Source of the DNA: Cellvibrio sp. UBA7671
GTDB taxonomy: Bacteria > Pseudomonadota > Gammaproteobacteria > Pseudomonadales > Cellvibrionaceae
DNA length: 64,000 nucleotides
Direction: 5' to 3'
Assembly (NCBI GenBank): GCA_002483145.1
Contig: DLHJ01000015.1
Location: 1 to 64,000, forward strand
A program made the translations under genes and the position numbers. Below are positions 30,464-39,921 of this stretch, piece after piece (positions within the stretch are counted from its first letter, which is position 1; each line of letters begins with the position of its first letter). The notes beneath the pieces are model-generated. The model was not told where the DNA came from. It searched no databases and saw only the letters and a program-made list of their open reading frames with translations.

Positions 30464-32863
30464 TTACTTCACATAGCGCGCTTCAGTGCTCGTATTTCTG
30501 TCCCAGACTTTGCCATCGCTGTAGCTGCGCAATAATTTCACGTATTCCGCGTGGGTCCAGGCAAGTGGTGTTGCACCGTTGGTACCTTCGCCGATTTGAT
30601 AATTATAGGTGGCATTACTGCCGACACCATCCCAAACTTGCTCAGGTAACATCATGCCTTGGTTGGCAAACAGTTCCATGGCTTTTACATAGGTGTTGCG
30701 CAGTTTTTCTATATCGGAGCCACCTTTGGTTTTTGCCAATTGCAATTCATAGTGACCGCGTTCCCCGGTAAAAATTGGCCATACACGTCCGCGCCCTTGG
30801 CTGGAGTTATTAGCTTCCATATAGCCCAAGCCGGTTGCCATATCTTCACCGTAGCCATCGATACCGTAACGGCGCCAGCCGGGAAAACTGCCTTCAACGC
30901 CGGGGAAGGTAAATTCGTATTTGGTGCGCAATAAATCCGGCAGTTTTACGTTGTCATATTCAGGCAAGGTTTCGAGAATTTTTGCATCGTTTGCGGCGCG
31001 CACACCATAGCGCACCAATTCCAAAAATCCGCCATCGATGACTTGCGATTTATCGGCAATGACTTGTGCGTTACTGGTACCCAGCGCTGAGTGATCATTT
31101 GGGTCTTCATTGGCGTTAATGCGCAGATAATAACTGCCATTGCCTTGTTCACCTGTGAGCGAACCTGCGGTAGTGTAAGTGCGGGCTTCCAGGTCGCTGG
31201 CATATTTATCGGCGGCGGCGAAATATTTTGTTGCGCCTTCAGTATCACCTGCCTGTGTTGCTATGTCGCCCGCAGAAACCAGGCCGGCAATAACAGCGGC
31301 AATAGTGGAGGGCGAATAACCCTGCTGTTCTTCCCAGCGTTCTTGTTGCGTGTAGGGCGGTTTGATGGTGGTGTCATTCCACATAATTTTGACGGCACCG
31401 CCATTCACCAAAAAATCCGCCGCAGGTTTCAGCATTTTTTGATACCAGCTGGAAATATCCGCATCGCTGAAAATGCCCTCTTTCCATAAGCGCCAGCCGA
31501 GCATAATGGGCATACCGGTTTGGTCGAGTTGCACACCTACCCATTCCGGCTCGCCATCCACGTGAGTTTTTTGCAAAAACCAACCGGGTGTACCGCTATA
31601 ACCGGCAATTTTTTCGCTCGCTTGCACTTGTTGTAAATACTCAAAGGCAATGCGCGGTGATTGGGTGTCGCCCAGTGCGAGCATCGCCATGGCGACTTGA
31701 TAAAAATCGCGCGGCCATACGGCTTTATAGCCCGTTGCCGATTTTTCTGCGGGTTTGGTGTCGCCCCAAGGGTTGGAAAGTGATGCTATAAATGCGCCGG
31801 CGTGAGTTTTATCTTCTTGTGCTTTTAACACCATGGCGCTGGTGTAAAGTAATTTACCGTTATCCGTTGCGGTGGTGGATAATTTTTCCAGCGCGGGGAG
31901 TGATTGTAAAAAATCCTGCCAGCCAATCGCAGCGCCCTCGCCGTTGTAATGCGCGAGTACTTTGTCATAGCCGGTGGCGAGGGTTTTCTCTGCAGCGGCG
32001 GTACTTTCTGTTGGGCTTTTACCAAAACCCAACACCAAATCCCACTGCGCGTTTTCACCATTTTTTACGGCAGGCATTTGCAATGTAAAGGCGACATTGC
32101 CTTTGTCTGCACCAGTCGTCGAATAGGTTTTGGTGAGCTCACCCGTTTGTTTTACTTCGCTAATACCATCGGAAATTCCCTCAAAACCTACTGCGCTTTG
32201 CACTGCTGCTACACTGGTTTTTAATGACATGCTGCTATTGCCATCGGTTGCGGTCCACACACCGTCGCTGAAATTGGCGCTGTCATTACTGCCGGTATTG
32301 GCGATGGCAGGATTCACATAAATGTAAGGGATTATGCCATCGGTAAATGCGCGGAAAACAACGCGCATCATTAAGCTTTGTGAATCGGGATCAGTAAAAA
32401 TATGTTTTTCAATTTCATATTTTCCGTCTTTATCTTTATTCACGATTTTGTAGGCGAGGGATTGCGGGCGGCCCTGCGCATCGGTTTTTAAATATTCAAT
32501 GGTTGAAATAGTGTCTTTCTTTTCTTCATCGAGAAACGTATCGCCCTTAATAAAAAATTGCAGCTCCTGCAATTGCGCTTCGTGAATCAATCCATACATG
32601 GTTTCGGTAAGGACACCCTGCGCAACAGAAAACCAGACTTTTGAAATGGCGCCACTTGCGCCCGAGTCACTGTAAGCGCCATTGGTATATTGTTCAAAGG
32701 AAGTGCCAATACCGGTCTTGCCAGCATAAGCCCATACCGATGGGGCGCCAGGTGCGCCAGGTGCGACTGAATCGGCGGGAGCACTTGAGATTGTCGATGA
32801 GTGATCTGAACAGGCGGATAACAACAGGCTGCTGATAATCAGCGTTAATAGATTTTTTTTCAT
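30464..32863 (-). CDS. Glucoamylase/glucodextranase-type GH15 lipoprotein
   Basis: A 799-residue enzyme expected to release glucose from the non-reducing ends of alpha-glucans. The lipobox LLSAC (Cys18) follows a signal peptide, so it should be membrane-anchored in the periplasm or on the surface. An N-terminal beta-sandwich (glucodextranase N type, to about residue 300) is followed by the alpha/alpha barrel. Key motifs are WPRDFYQVAMAM, the acid region QERWEEQQGYSPST (Glu511 or 512) and the base in AWTHAEYVKLL (Glu773). Its promoter faces a TGAATACGTATGCA operator. Confidence 0.88.
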   Translation of the reverse strand: MKKNLLTLIISSLLLSACSDHSSTISSAPADSVAPGAPGAPSVWAYAGKTGIGTSFEQYTNGAYSDSGASGAISKVWFSVAQGVLTETMYGLIHEAQLQELQFFIKGDTFLDEEKKDTISTIEYLKTDAQGRPQSLAYKIVNKDKDGKYEIEKHIFTDPDSQSLMMRVVFRAFTDGIIPYIYVNPAIANTGSNDSANFSDGVWTATDGNSSMSLKTSVAAVQSAVGFEGISDGISEVKQTGELTKTYSTTGADKGNVAFTLQMPAVKNGENAQWDLVLGFGKSPTESTAAAEKTLATGYDKVLAHYNGEGAAIGWQDFLQSLPALEKLSTTATDNGKLLYTSAMVLKAQEDKTHAGAFIASLSNPWGDTKPAEKSATGYKAVWPRDFYQVAMAMLALGDTQSPRIAFEYLQQVQASEKIAGYSGTPGWFLQKTHVDGEPEWVGVQLDQTGMPIMLGWRLWKEGIFSDADISSWYQKMLKPAADFLVNGGAVKIMWNDTTIKPPYTQQERWEEQQGYSPSTIAAVIAGLVSAGDIATQAGDTEGATKYFAAADKYASDLEARTYTTAGSLTGEQGNGSYYLRINANEDPNDHSALGTSNAQVIADKSQVIDGGFLELVRYGVRAANDAKILETLPEYDNVKLPDLLRTKYEFTFPGVEGSFPGWRRYGIDGYGEDMATGLGYMEANNSSQGRGRVWPIFTGERGHYELQLAKTKGGSDIEKLRNTYVKAMELFANQGMMLPEQVWDGVGSNATYNYQIGEGTNGATPLAWTHAEYVKLLRSYSDGKVWDRNTSTEARYVK

Positions 32864-33016
32864 GACAAGTCTCTCGTGTTTTATGCCGGTGGTGGGTGTT
32901 AAGTGACAGCTAGTTGAGTTATTTATGTTGTTAACTTATTTGTCATGGCTGTTTGTACGACGATGTAGCGCATTGATATAAGCGCTAACCGTCATAGCAG
33001 AAATGACTATTTCGTC

Positions 33017-33045
33017 ACCTTAGGCCTTGACTAGAATCAACTCAA
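33017..33045 (-). promoter_or_regulatory. Probable glucoamylase promoter
   Basis: On the - strand TTGAGT (33045-33040), a 17-base spacer and TAAGGT (33022-33017) begin five bases after operator site 1. The predicted leader is about 145 bases. Confidence 0.5.
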
Positions 33046-33050
33046 GTGCG

Positions 33051-33064
33051 TGCATACGTATTCA
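33051..33064. promoter_or_regulatory. ATACGTAT operator, site 1 (glucoamylase-proximal)
   Basis: TGCATACGTATTCA on the + strand; reads TGAATACGTATGCA towards glucoamylase. Its centre is 12.5 bases upstream of the first base of the inferred -35 box. Confidence 0.75.
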
Positions 33065-33065
33065 G

Positions 33066-33083
33066 CCTGCATACGTATGCAGG
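33066..33083. promoter_or_regulatory. ATACGTAT operator, site 2
   Basis: CCTGCATACGTATGCAGG, a perfect 18-base palindrome centred 17 bases from site 1 in the divergent glucoamylase/alpha-glucosidase region. Confidence 0.8.
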
Positions 33084-33131
33084 AAAGACTAGTTCAGGTT
33101 TTTTCAGTCTGCGTGAATAATTGGTGGTTTA

Positions 33132-33145
33132 TGAATACGTATTCT
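33132..33145. promoter_or_regulatory. ATACGTAT operator, site 3
   Basis: TGAATACGTATTCT, centred 50 bases upstream of site 4. Confidence 0.7.
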
Positions 33146-33181
33146 ATGGTTTTTGCAATGCAAAAAACTGGCTTGGCGACT

Positions 33182-33195
33182 TGCATACGTATGTA
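33182..33195. promoter_or_regulatory. ATACGTAT operator, site 4 (alpha-glucosidase-proximal)
   Basis: TGCATACGTATGTA, centred 12.5 bases upstream of the inferred -35 box of the GH13 alpha-glucosidase. The 480-base gap between the divergent genes (32864-33343) is otherwise regulatory DNA without a gene. Confidence 0.75.
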
Positions 33196-33200
33196 GTCAC

Positions 33201-33229
33201 TTGGCGAAAAAATATTGCTCGCGTATGTT
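33201..33229 (+). promoter_or_regulatory. Probable alpha-glucosidase promoter
   Basis: TTGGCG (33201-33206), a 17-base spacer and TATGTT (33224-33229), starting five bases after operator site 4. Confidence 0.5.
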
Positions 33230-33343
33230 GTTTCTATGTAAGTTACTACGCAATACGAACACCGCTGTTCTTGTGTTAGTTCCTGTAGTTGTTTCTATAG
33301 TGGCTCCGGTGTTCATGAGATCAATAACAAGAGATTCAATCAA

Positions 33344-34966
33344 ATGACAACAACTCCCTGGTGGCGCGGTGCGGTGGTATATCAGGTATATCCACGCAGT
33401 ATGATGGACGCCAACAATGACGGCATAGGCGATATCCCCGGCATCATCAGCAAACTCGACTACATCGCGAGCCTTGGGGTGGATGCGATCTGGGTGTCAC
33501 CTTTTTTTAAATCGCCGATGAAAGATTTTGGTTACGACATCAGCGATTACCGCGATATAGATCCAATTTTTGGCACGCTTGCCGACTTTGATGAATTGAT
33601 TGCTAAAGCGCATGCGCGCGGTATTAAAATTATTATCGACCAAGTGTTGAGCCACACCTCTGACCAGCACGCCTGGTTTTTGGAGAGCCGCGAATCACGC
33701 GACAATCCAAAATCTGACTGGTATGTATGGGTTGATCCCAATCCCGATGGCACACCGCCGAATAACTGGCTGTCCATTTTTGGCGGCTCAGCCTGGGAAT
33801 GGGAGCCGCGTCGCTGCCAATATTTTTTACACAATTTTTTAAAATCCCAACCGGATGTGAATTTCCACTGCGCCGCTGTGCGCCAACAAATATTGGATGA
33901 AGTGGAATTCTGGTTAAAGCGCGGTGTGGATGGCCTGCGTCTGGACGCAATTAATTTCTGTTTCCACGATAAAGAATTGCGCTCCAACCCGGTAAAACCC
34001 GAGGATGAACGCAAAGGGCGTGGTTTCTCATTGGATAACCCCTACGCCTTCCAAAAACATATTTATGACAATACCCGCCCGGAAAATATTGCGTTTTTGG
34101 AAAGTTTGCGTGCCTTGATGGATCGCTACCCAGGCACAGTGACACTCGGTGAAATTTCTGCCGACGACTCGCTCAAAACTATGGCGGAATACACTGCCGG
34201 TAATTCGCGTTTGCACATGGCGTATAGTTTTGAATTGTTAGTGGATAAATTATCTGGCTCCTATATTCGCGAAACTGTGGAGACGCTGGAGAAAAATTTA
34301 TCGGAAGGCTGGCCTTGCTGGGCGATTGGCAACCACGATGTGCGCCGTTTTATGTCGCGCTGGGGCGGAAAAGAACAGTCACCGCAATTAGCTAAAACAC
34401 TCAATGCACTTTTATTATCACTGCGCGGCAGTGTGTGCAGTTATCAAGGTGAAGAATTGGGTTTAACCGAAGCGGAAATTGCACAGCATGAATTGCAAGA
34501 TCCCTACGGCATTACCTTCTGGCCGCGTTTTAAAGGTCGCGATGGCTGCCGTACACCTATGCCATGGAATCACACAGAAACGCATGCCGGTTTTTCGCAA
34601 GCACAAACCTGGCTGCCAATTCCCGCTGCACACAAAGAGCGTGCAGTTAGCCTGCAGGAAGATGATAAGAGTTCAATACTGAATGCGTATCGGACCTTTA
34701 TGCACTGGCGTAAACAACAACCCTGTTTGCGTTTAGGCGACATTCAGTTCGTTGCGGCAGCGGAGGATTATTTGGTATTTACCCGCAGTTTTGGTAACGA
34801 AAAATTGCTTTGTGCATTTAACTTTTCCGCGAATGTACAAACTATTTCACTCGATGGCAGCTACCATTTGGAAAAAATGGAAGGTCACGGTTGCCATTCA
34901 GTGGTTACCCAAAGTAACAATTTGTTAGTGCCGGGCTATGCCACAGTAATTTCCCGCGTGGTCTAG
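33344..34966 (+). CDS. GH13 alpha-glucosidase
   Basis: A 540-residue enzyme without a signal peptide, so cytoplasmic; it should split maltose and short maltodextrins to glucose. The GH13 barrel starts WWRGAVVYQVYPRSMMDANNDGIGD. Catalytic residues are Asp201 (GLRLDAINF, nucleophile), Glu270 (LGEIS, acid/base) and Asp332 (GNHDVRR). The pattern resembles oligo-1,6-glucosidase/alpha-glucosidases of the GH13_23 type. Substrate specificity between alpha-1,4 and alpha-1,6 cannot be settled by eye. It has its own operator-linked promoter and ends in a terminator. Confidence 0.88.
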   Translation: MTTTPWWRGAVVYQVYPRSMMDANNDGIGDIPGIISKLDYIASLGVDAIWVSPFFKSPMKDFGYDISDYRDIDPIFGTLADFDELIAKAHARGIKIIIDQVLSHTSDQHAWFLESRESRDNPKSDWYVWVDPNPDGTPPNNWLSIFGGSAWEWEPRRCQYFLHNFLKSQPDVNFHCAAVRQQILDEVEFWLKRGVDGLRLDAINFCFHDKELRSNPVKPEDERKGRGFSLDNPYAFQKHIYDNTRPENIAFLESLRALMDRYPGTVTLGEISADDSLKTMAEYTAGNSRLHMAYSFELLVDKLSGSYIRETVETLEKNLSEGWPCWAIGNHDVRRFMSRWGGKEQSPQLAKTLNALLLSLRGSVCSYQGEELGLTEAEIAQHELQDPYGITFWPRFKGRDGCRTPMPWNHTETHAGFSQAQTWLPIPAAHKERAVSLQEDDKSSILNAYRTFMHWRKQQPCLRLGDIQFVAAAEDYLVFTRSFGNEKLLCAFNFSANVQTISLDGSYHLEKMEGHGCHSVVTQSNNLLVPGYATVISRVV

Positions 34967-35015
34967 TGTTTGTTTTGTCTTTAGTTGTTCTCCTTGTCGT
35001 TAGTCTCGCTTGATA

Positions 35016-35040
35016 GAGGGCTTTATGCCCTCTTTTTTTA
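35016..35040 (+). terminator. Terminator after alpha-glucosidase
   Basis: GAGGGC-TTTAT-GCCCTC followed by seven T residues. The rest of the 399-base gap (34967-35365) is AT-rich and carries operator sites 5 and 6 and a promoter. Confidence 0.85.
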
Positions 35041-35204
35041 TTTTCCATTTCAGTTTTTTCGTTCAGCTTCGTTATTGCTATCTGCACTTTAAACATTTTT
35101 GTTTATTTGATTTTCGTTTTTGAATCGTTGGATTGAAAAAATTAATCAACTAGGCTTATGCGGGAGGCAGGGAAATAAAGAATCACTGCAGAGTGAAAAG
35201 TAAA

Positions 35205-35218
35205 TGCATACGTATGCT
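35205..35218. promoter_or_regulatory. ATACGTAT operator, site 5
   Basis: TGCATACGTATGCT, centred 20 bases (about two helix turns) upstream of site 6. Confidence 0.75.
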
Positions 35219-35224
35219 GTGTTT

Positions 35225-35238
35225 TGAATACGTATGCA
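35225..35238. promoter_or_regulatory. ATACGTAT operator, site 6 (receptor-proximal)
   Basis: TGAATACGTATGCA, identical to site 1 when each is read towards its gene. Centred 12.5 bases upstream of the inferred -35 box. Confidence 0.75.
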
Positions 35239-35243
35239 TTCTA

Positions 35244-35273
35244 TTGTGAGAGGTACTCCCTAAGGCCTACTAT
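35244..35273 (+). promoter_or_regulatory. Probable promoter of the first TonB receptor
   Basis: TTGTGA (35244-35249), an 18-base spacer and TACTAT (35268-35273), five bases after operator site 6. Confidence 0.5.
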
Positions 35274-35365
35274 CATTTTAGCGACAGAACCCTCTGTACA
35301 GCGTATAGATAAGTTGTTGTACGCATAATGTTAAAAATAAAAGATAGCTTCGCGGAGAGAAAATC

Positions 35366-38245
35366 ATGAAGAAACACAAGTTTAACCACATGCTGGCATT
35401 AGCGACCACTATGGCGCTGGTGTCTGGCTCGCAGACGGTGTATGCGCAGCAAGCAGCGGCAGAAGTGGAAGAAATTACCGTTACCGGTTATCGTGCCACT
35501 GTATTAAATTCTATTGATACCAAGCGCCAATCTGACGTAGTTGCTGACGTTGTTGATGCATCCGCGGTGGGTTCATTGCCACAAGTATCGATTGCTGACG
35601 CCTTGGGCCGTATCCCTGGTGTAACTACCGTGCGCGATTCCGGTCAATCATCGCAATTGAATATTCGCGGTATGAATGGCGACTTTATTCAAACTACATT
35701 GAATGGCCGCGAGCAAGCGACTACCAGTTCTTACACTGAAAGCTTGCGTTGGATGTCATTCGACCAATATCCCGCTGAATTAATTAGTCAGGCGGCGGTA
35801 TATAAATCACCTAAAGCATCGCACATTGAAGGCGGTGTTGCGGCAGTTGTTGAACTCAAAACCGTTAACCCTTTGCAAGCAGCGAAAGAGCATAACTTTA
35901 ATGCCGGCGTACGTTTGTCGCATAACGATGATGCGACTGGCGATACCGGTGGTGAGCGCTACAGCCTCTCTTACCAAGGCAAATTTTTGGATGACACTTT
36001 CGGTGTAGCTCTGGGTTATTCCAGCCTGACGCAACCGAACAACTTTGACGGTTCGCGCGCCGCAGCCGATGGCCAGATTGGTTATGCTTCTGCCAATTCT
36101 GATTTTGCCCGCGCTTATCAATTCCAAACCGGTTACGGCGATGACCAGCGCGATGCATTTATGCTGACCGCTGTGTTCCAACCAAACGATTTTTTCAAAG
36201 CGCAATTGGATTATTTTAAATCCGAATTTGAATCCGAAGATAAACGCCACGGTGTGACCGTAGGTGGTTTGTCGAATGCCACTGCCACCAATGGTGTGAT
36301 CAGTATTGGTAATCCGAAAACCACCGGTGATTCTTCCCCCTGGATTGAAGCACGTACCGAAGACCAATCCACCAATGCTGATTCAGACAGCCTGGGCTTG
36401 AATCTGGAATTTAATCTTACCGATACCACCACGCTCACACTGGATTACACCGACAGCAAAGGCGATAAAACGCGTAAAGATCGTTTGGCGTCCATGCACG
36501 CCTATCAATTCGGTACCGCCACTGGCAACTTGAATGGTGCAAGCGTGACGGGTGCAACTTGGGAAGAGTTGGCTGGCCAAACTATTTCCATCACCGAGAA
36601 CGGTGAAAAAACGCCGACGATTTCATTCAACAATCCTGACTTGCTGACCAGTTCCAATATGCGTTTGTCGCGCTACGAAGAATATCCACATGTTTACACC
36701 GACGAAGTGGAAAGTTTCAAAGCCGACCTGAAACAAGAACTGGAAATGCCGTTGATCAAATCTGTCGAAGCAGGCGTGCGTGTTTCCGAGCGTGTGTTTG
36801 ATTCACGTCGCGGTACCTTCCTTTACGGTGCGCGCGATGGTCAATTCCGTTATGTCGATGGCAATGGCAACTGGCAATCTTACTGCGCTGACAATATCAC
36901 CGAACCTTTCCTCGAGTGTCAGCCACAAGAAATTGATGGCTTTGTTTCTGTAGGTTCAGTTGATGGTGCACCAGATCACTTCGTTGTGAACATGCAAGGC
37001 TTGGCCGATGATCTTTTTGGCCCGGGTAATTATCAAGGTAAGCAAATATTCAGTCGCGATTGGACGTTTGTAGAGTCAGGTGCACTGGAAGAAAAAACCG
37101 ATGCATTCTACTTAATGGCGAATTTGGAAACCGCATTGGGCAGCGTTCCAGTGACCGGTAATATCGGTGTGCGTTATGTGAAATCCGATGTGAAATCCAA
37201 AGGTGTACAAAACGTCGGCGCTGGTAATGGCGAGCCAATTACCGATGATGTTGGTGTTACCCAAACCAACTACAAATACGTTGAGTACGGTCCTGAGTTT
37301 AGCGATACCCTGCCAAGCTTGAACCTGAACTTTGAATTGAGCGATAACGATGTGTTGCGTTTTGCGGCGGCAAAAGTAATGGGCCGTCCTCCTGCTGGTC
37401 AATTAAAAGGTGGCGCAGGTTCCTGGAACGGTGGTGATCGCGGCGGCAACCAATACAACGTGTGGACCAAAGGATCTCCATATCTGGATCCATTCCGCGC
37501 TAACCAACTTGATTTGTCTTACGAGCATTATTTTGACAATGGCGGTGCAGTGACCGTTGCGGGCTTCTGGAAAGATATCGAAAGTCTGGTAGAAAATATT
37601 TCCTACAATCCAGCCATTCAACGCGACAGCAATGGCAACCCGGTGTTGGATGGAAATGGCCAGGTAGTTGTTACTGAAGACACTCTGCCAATCTTCCAGG
37701 CAAATGGCTTGGAAATTCCAGCGGGCATGGTTGCAGGTACTTACCAGACTGCGGTGAACAACGAGAAGGGCGGTTATATTCGCGGTTTGGAATTAGCCGG
37801 TACTTATACCTTTGACACATTGCCGGGTATTTTTTCTGGCTTAGGCACAACCGCAAGCTATTCTTTCACTCAAAGTGAAATGGAAATTACCGGTGGCTCG
37901 CTGTTTACCGACAAGCTGTCATTACCTGGTCTTTCAGAGAATGTGTGGTCGGTAACTGCATTCTGGGATATCGGTCAATTCAGCACTAACCTCAACATGC
38001 GTTATCGCGATGAGTATGTGTTGAATATGCCTGTACCCGGCAGCTCCACACCAGTGCTCGGCCAAGCCTACACCACTATGGATTATCAAGCGTCCTACGC
38101 GTTCGACAATGGTGTAGATGTGGTGTTTGAAATCACTAACCTGACGGATGAACCAGTGGTGTTGTCCTACGGCCAGGAAGGTCGTTTGGGCGAGTACAAA
38201 ACCTTTGGTCGTCAGTACTATGTTGGTGTGAACTACAAGTTCTAA
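35366..38245 (+). CDS. TonB-dependent outer-membrane receptor, alpha-glucan uptake (first)
   Basis: A 959-residue receptor with a signal peptide (cleavage after VYA-Q near residue 28) and a TonB box-like EEITVTGYRA. A plug domain follows (VSIADALGRIPGVTTVR, LNIRGMNGDFIQTTLNGREQ), then a 22-strand barrel ending in aromatic residues (QYYVGVNYKF). The sequence style is that of the TonB-Xanth-Caul receptor class, which handles oligosaccharides without a SusD partner. Its operators and neighbours point to maltodextrin uptake. It is followed by a terminator and then the halogenase gene. Confidence 0.88.
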   Translation: MKKHKFNHMLALATTMALVSGSQTVYAQQAAAEVEEITVTGYRATVLNSIDTKRQSDVVADVVDASAVGSLPQVSIADALGRIPGVTTVRDSGQSSQLNIRGMNGDFIQTTLNGREQATTSSYTESLRWMSFDQYPAELISQAAVYKSPKASHIEGGVAAVVELKTVNPLQAAKEHNFNAGVRLSHNDDATGDTGGERYSLSYQGKFLDDTFGVALGYSSLTQPNNFDGSRAAADGQIGYASANSDFARAYQFQTGYGDDQRDAFMLTAVFQPNDFFKAQLDYFKSEFESEDKRHGVTVGGLSNATATNGVISIGNPKTTGDSSPWIEARTEDQSTNADSDSLGLNLEFNLTDTTTLTLDYTDSKGDKTRKDRLASMHAYQFGTATGNLNGASVTGATWEELAGQTISITENGEKTPTISFNNPDLLTSSNMRLSRYEEYPHVYTDEVESFKADLKQELEMPLIKSVEAGVRVSERVFDSRRGTFLYGARDGQFRYVDGNGNWQSYCADNITEPFLECQPQEIDGFVSVGSVDGAPDHFVVNMQGLADDLFGPGNYQGKQIFSRDWTFVESGALEEKTDAFYLMANLETALGSVPVTGNIGVRYVKSDVKSKGVQNVGAGNGEPITDDVGVTQTNYKYVEYGPEFSDTLPSLNLNFELSDNDVLRFAAAKVMGRPPAGQLKGGAGSWNGGDRGGNQYNVWTKGSPYLDPFRANQLDLSYEHYFDNGGAVTVAGFWKDIESLVENISYNPAIQRDSNGNPVLDGNGQVVVTEDTLPIFQANGLEIPAGMVAGTYQTAVNNEKGGYIRGLELAGTYTFDTLPGIFSGLGTTASYSFTQSEMEITGGSLFTDKLSLPGLSENVWSVTAFWDIGQFSTNLNMRYRDEYVLNMPVPGSSTPVLGQAYTTMDYQASYAFDNGVDVVFEITNLTDEPVVLSYGQEGRLGEYKTFGRQYYVGVNYKF

Positions 38246-38285
38246 CAGTCTGCAGTAACACTGGGAATTCCCAGCGGCAATCAGG

Positions 38286-38321
38286 AACCGCCCGTCGAGC
38301 CCACTTGACGGGCGGTTTTTT
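38286..38321 (+). terminator. Terminator after the first TonB receptor
   Basis: AACCGCCCGTC (38286-38296) pairs with GACGGGCGGTT (from 38307), followed by T residues. Readthrough would be needed for the halogenase gene 30 bases later unless that gene has its own promoter. Confidence 0.85.
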
Positions 38322-38351
38322 ACTAAATGGCAGTGATGGATAGGTGTTGTT

Positions 38352-39872
38352 ATGAATGGCAAACGTGTGTTGATTTTGGGTGGCGGTACGGCGGGTTGGA
38401 TTACGGCGAATCTAATGGCGACCCATTGGCAAGACAAAGGCTTTGACATTACGCTGGTGGAATCACCCGACATTGGCATCATCGGTGTGGGCGAAGGTTC
38501 AACTCCACCGTTAAAACATTTTATGGATGTGATTGGTATTGATGAGCAAGAGTGGATGGCCGAATGCAAAGCCACATACAAAACCGGCATCACCTTTAAA
38601 GACTGGTCAATCAAACCGGGATTCACCGACTATTTTCATCCATTTTTATCGCAGCCCGATCAATTCAGCGCACCGGCTTTTTTTCACAACAGTCATTTGC
38701 GTCGCAATGGCGTAGATCTGGAAGGTCATCCCAATCACTTTTTTTTAGCCACTGAATTGGCGCGGCAAAAATTAGCACCTATCGCACCGCCCAATTTTCC
38801 GTTTGAAATTAATTACGGCTACCACTTTGATTCCTCGCTGCTGGGAAAATTTTTAGCCAGAGTCGCGGCGCGCAAAGGCGTGAAATATATTCAAGCGACC
38901 TTGCAAGAAGTGGTGTTGGCCGATGATGGCAGTATTGGTTCGCTTAAGATGCGCGATGGACAACAGCTGCATGCCGATATTTATGTGGACTGCACCGGCT
39001 TTAACAGCGAGTTGTTGCAAAAAGCACTCAAGGTACCTTTTATCAGTTGTGCTGATACCTTGTTTAATGATTCAGCCGTAGTATTCCCAACGCCCCAACA
39101 AGAGCAGATTGAAGTACAAACAATGGCGACTGCGTTGAAATACGGTTGGGCATGGAAAATTCCACTCACACACCGCAATGGTAACGGTTATGTCTACAGT
39201 TCACGCTTTTGCGACAAAGACAAAGCCGAAACTGAATTTCGTGCGCATTTGAATTTATTGGATGCCGATGTAGAGGCGCGGCACCTGAAATTCAAAGTGG
39301 GGCGTGTAGCGGAGCAATGGCATAAAAACTGTTTAGCCGTTGGCTTGGCGCAGGGTTTTATTGAGCCACTTGAAGCAACTGCATTGGATATGGTGCAAGA
39401 AACCGTTGCGCGTTTTATTGAAGCCTACAACAACGGCAATTACAGCGACCAATATCGTCAGGAATTTAATAATCGTATTAATTTACGCTTTGATGCAGTG
39501 CGCGACTACATTGTTTGTCACTACCGGATTTCATCGCGGGTAGATACGGATTACTGGATTGAAAATGGTCGCAATGAAAAAATTTCCAATTCCCTGCGTT
39601 CCATTTTGACGAGTTGGATGCAAGGTAAAAATATTACCGATGAGCTGGAGCGCCAAAAGCTCGATGCCTATTTCCCCAATGTATCCTGGAGCTGCCTGTT
39701 AGCGGGCAAAGGTATTTATCCAACCCAGGCGCAATTAAAACCGGGCAACGAATTGGCGCACCAATACGATCTGAACAATATTCATCGCTATATCCAGGGT
39801 TGCGCACTCAATTTCAAACCGCATATGGAGCAGTTGGCCATGCTGGAAAAGGCAGCGATGAAAGCTGCATGA
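38352..39872 (+). CDS. Flavin-dependent (tryptophan-type) halogenase homologue
   Basis: A 506-residue cytoplasmic flavoprotein. The N-terminal FAD motif is GGGTAGW (residues 10-16). The halogenase signature WxWxIP is present as WAWKIP (266-271). A lysine in ATYKTGITF (Lys77) aligns with the catalytic lysine of PrnA/RebH-type enzymes, and the GFIEPLEATALDMVQ segment that carries the second catalytic acid is intact. All landmarks of an active halogenase are therefore visible, though the substrate is unlikely to be free tryptophan. Such genes occur beside TonB receptors of sugar loci in several proteobacteria, with unknown role. No dedicated flavin reductase is nearby. Confidence 0.85.
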   Translation: MNGKRVLILGGGTAGWITANLMATHWQDKGFDITLVESPDIGIIGVGEGSTPPLKHFMDVIGIDEQEWMAECKATYKTGITFKDWSIKPGFTDYFHPFLSQPDQFSAPAFFHNSHLRRNGVDLEGHPNHFFLATELARQKLAPIAPPNFPFEINYGYHFDSSLLGKFLARVAARKGVKYIQATLQEVVLADDGSIGSLKMRDGQQLHADIYVDCTGFNSELLQKALKVPFISCADTLFNDSAVVFPTPQQEQIEVQTMATALKYGWAWKIPLTHRNGNGYVYSSRFCDKDKAETEFRAHLNLLDADVEARHLKFKVGRVAEQWHKNCLAVGLAQGFIEPLEATALDMVQETVARFIEAYNNGNYSDQYRQEFNNRINLRFDAVRDYIVCHYRISSRVDTDYWIENGRNEKISNSLRSILTSWMQGKNITDELERQKLDAYFPNVSWSCLLAGKGIYPTQAQLKPGNELAHQYDLNNIHRYIQGCALNFKPHMEQLAMLEKAAMKAA

Positions 39873-39921
39873 TCACGTGAGATAAAAAAGCGTGAATATA
39901 ATAATTAAGGAACATTTCCCC

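Noticed and set aside
33153-33347. 64-codon open frame before the alpha-glucosidase
   Set aside because: It runs through operator site 4 and the promoter and has no family resemblance; the region is regulatory.
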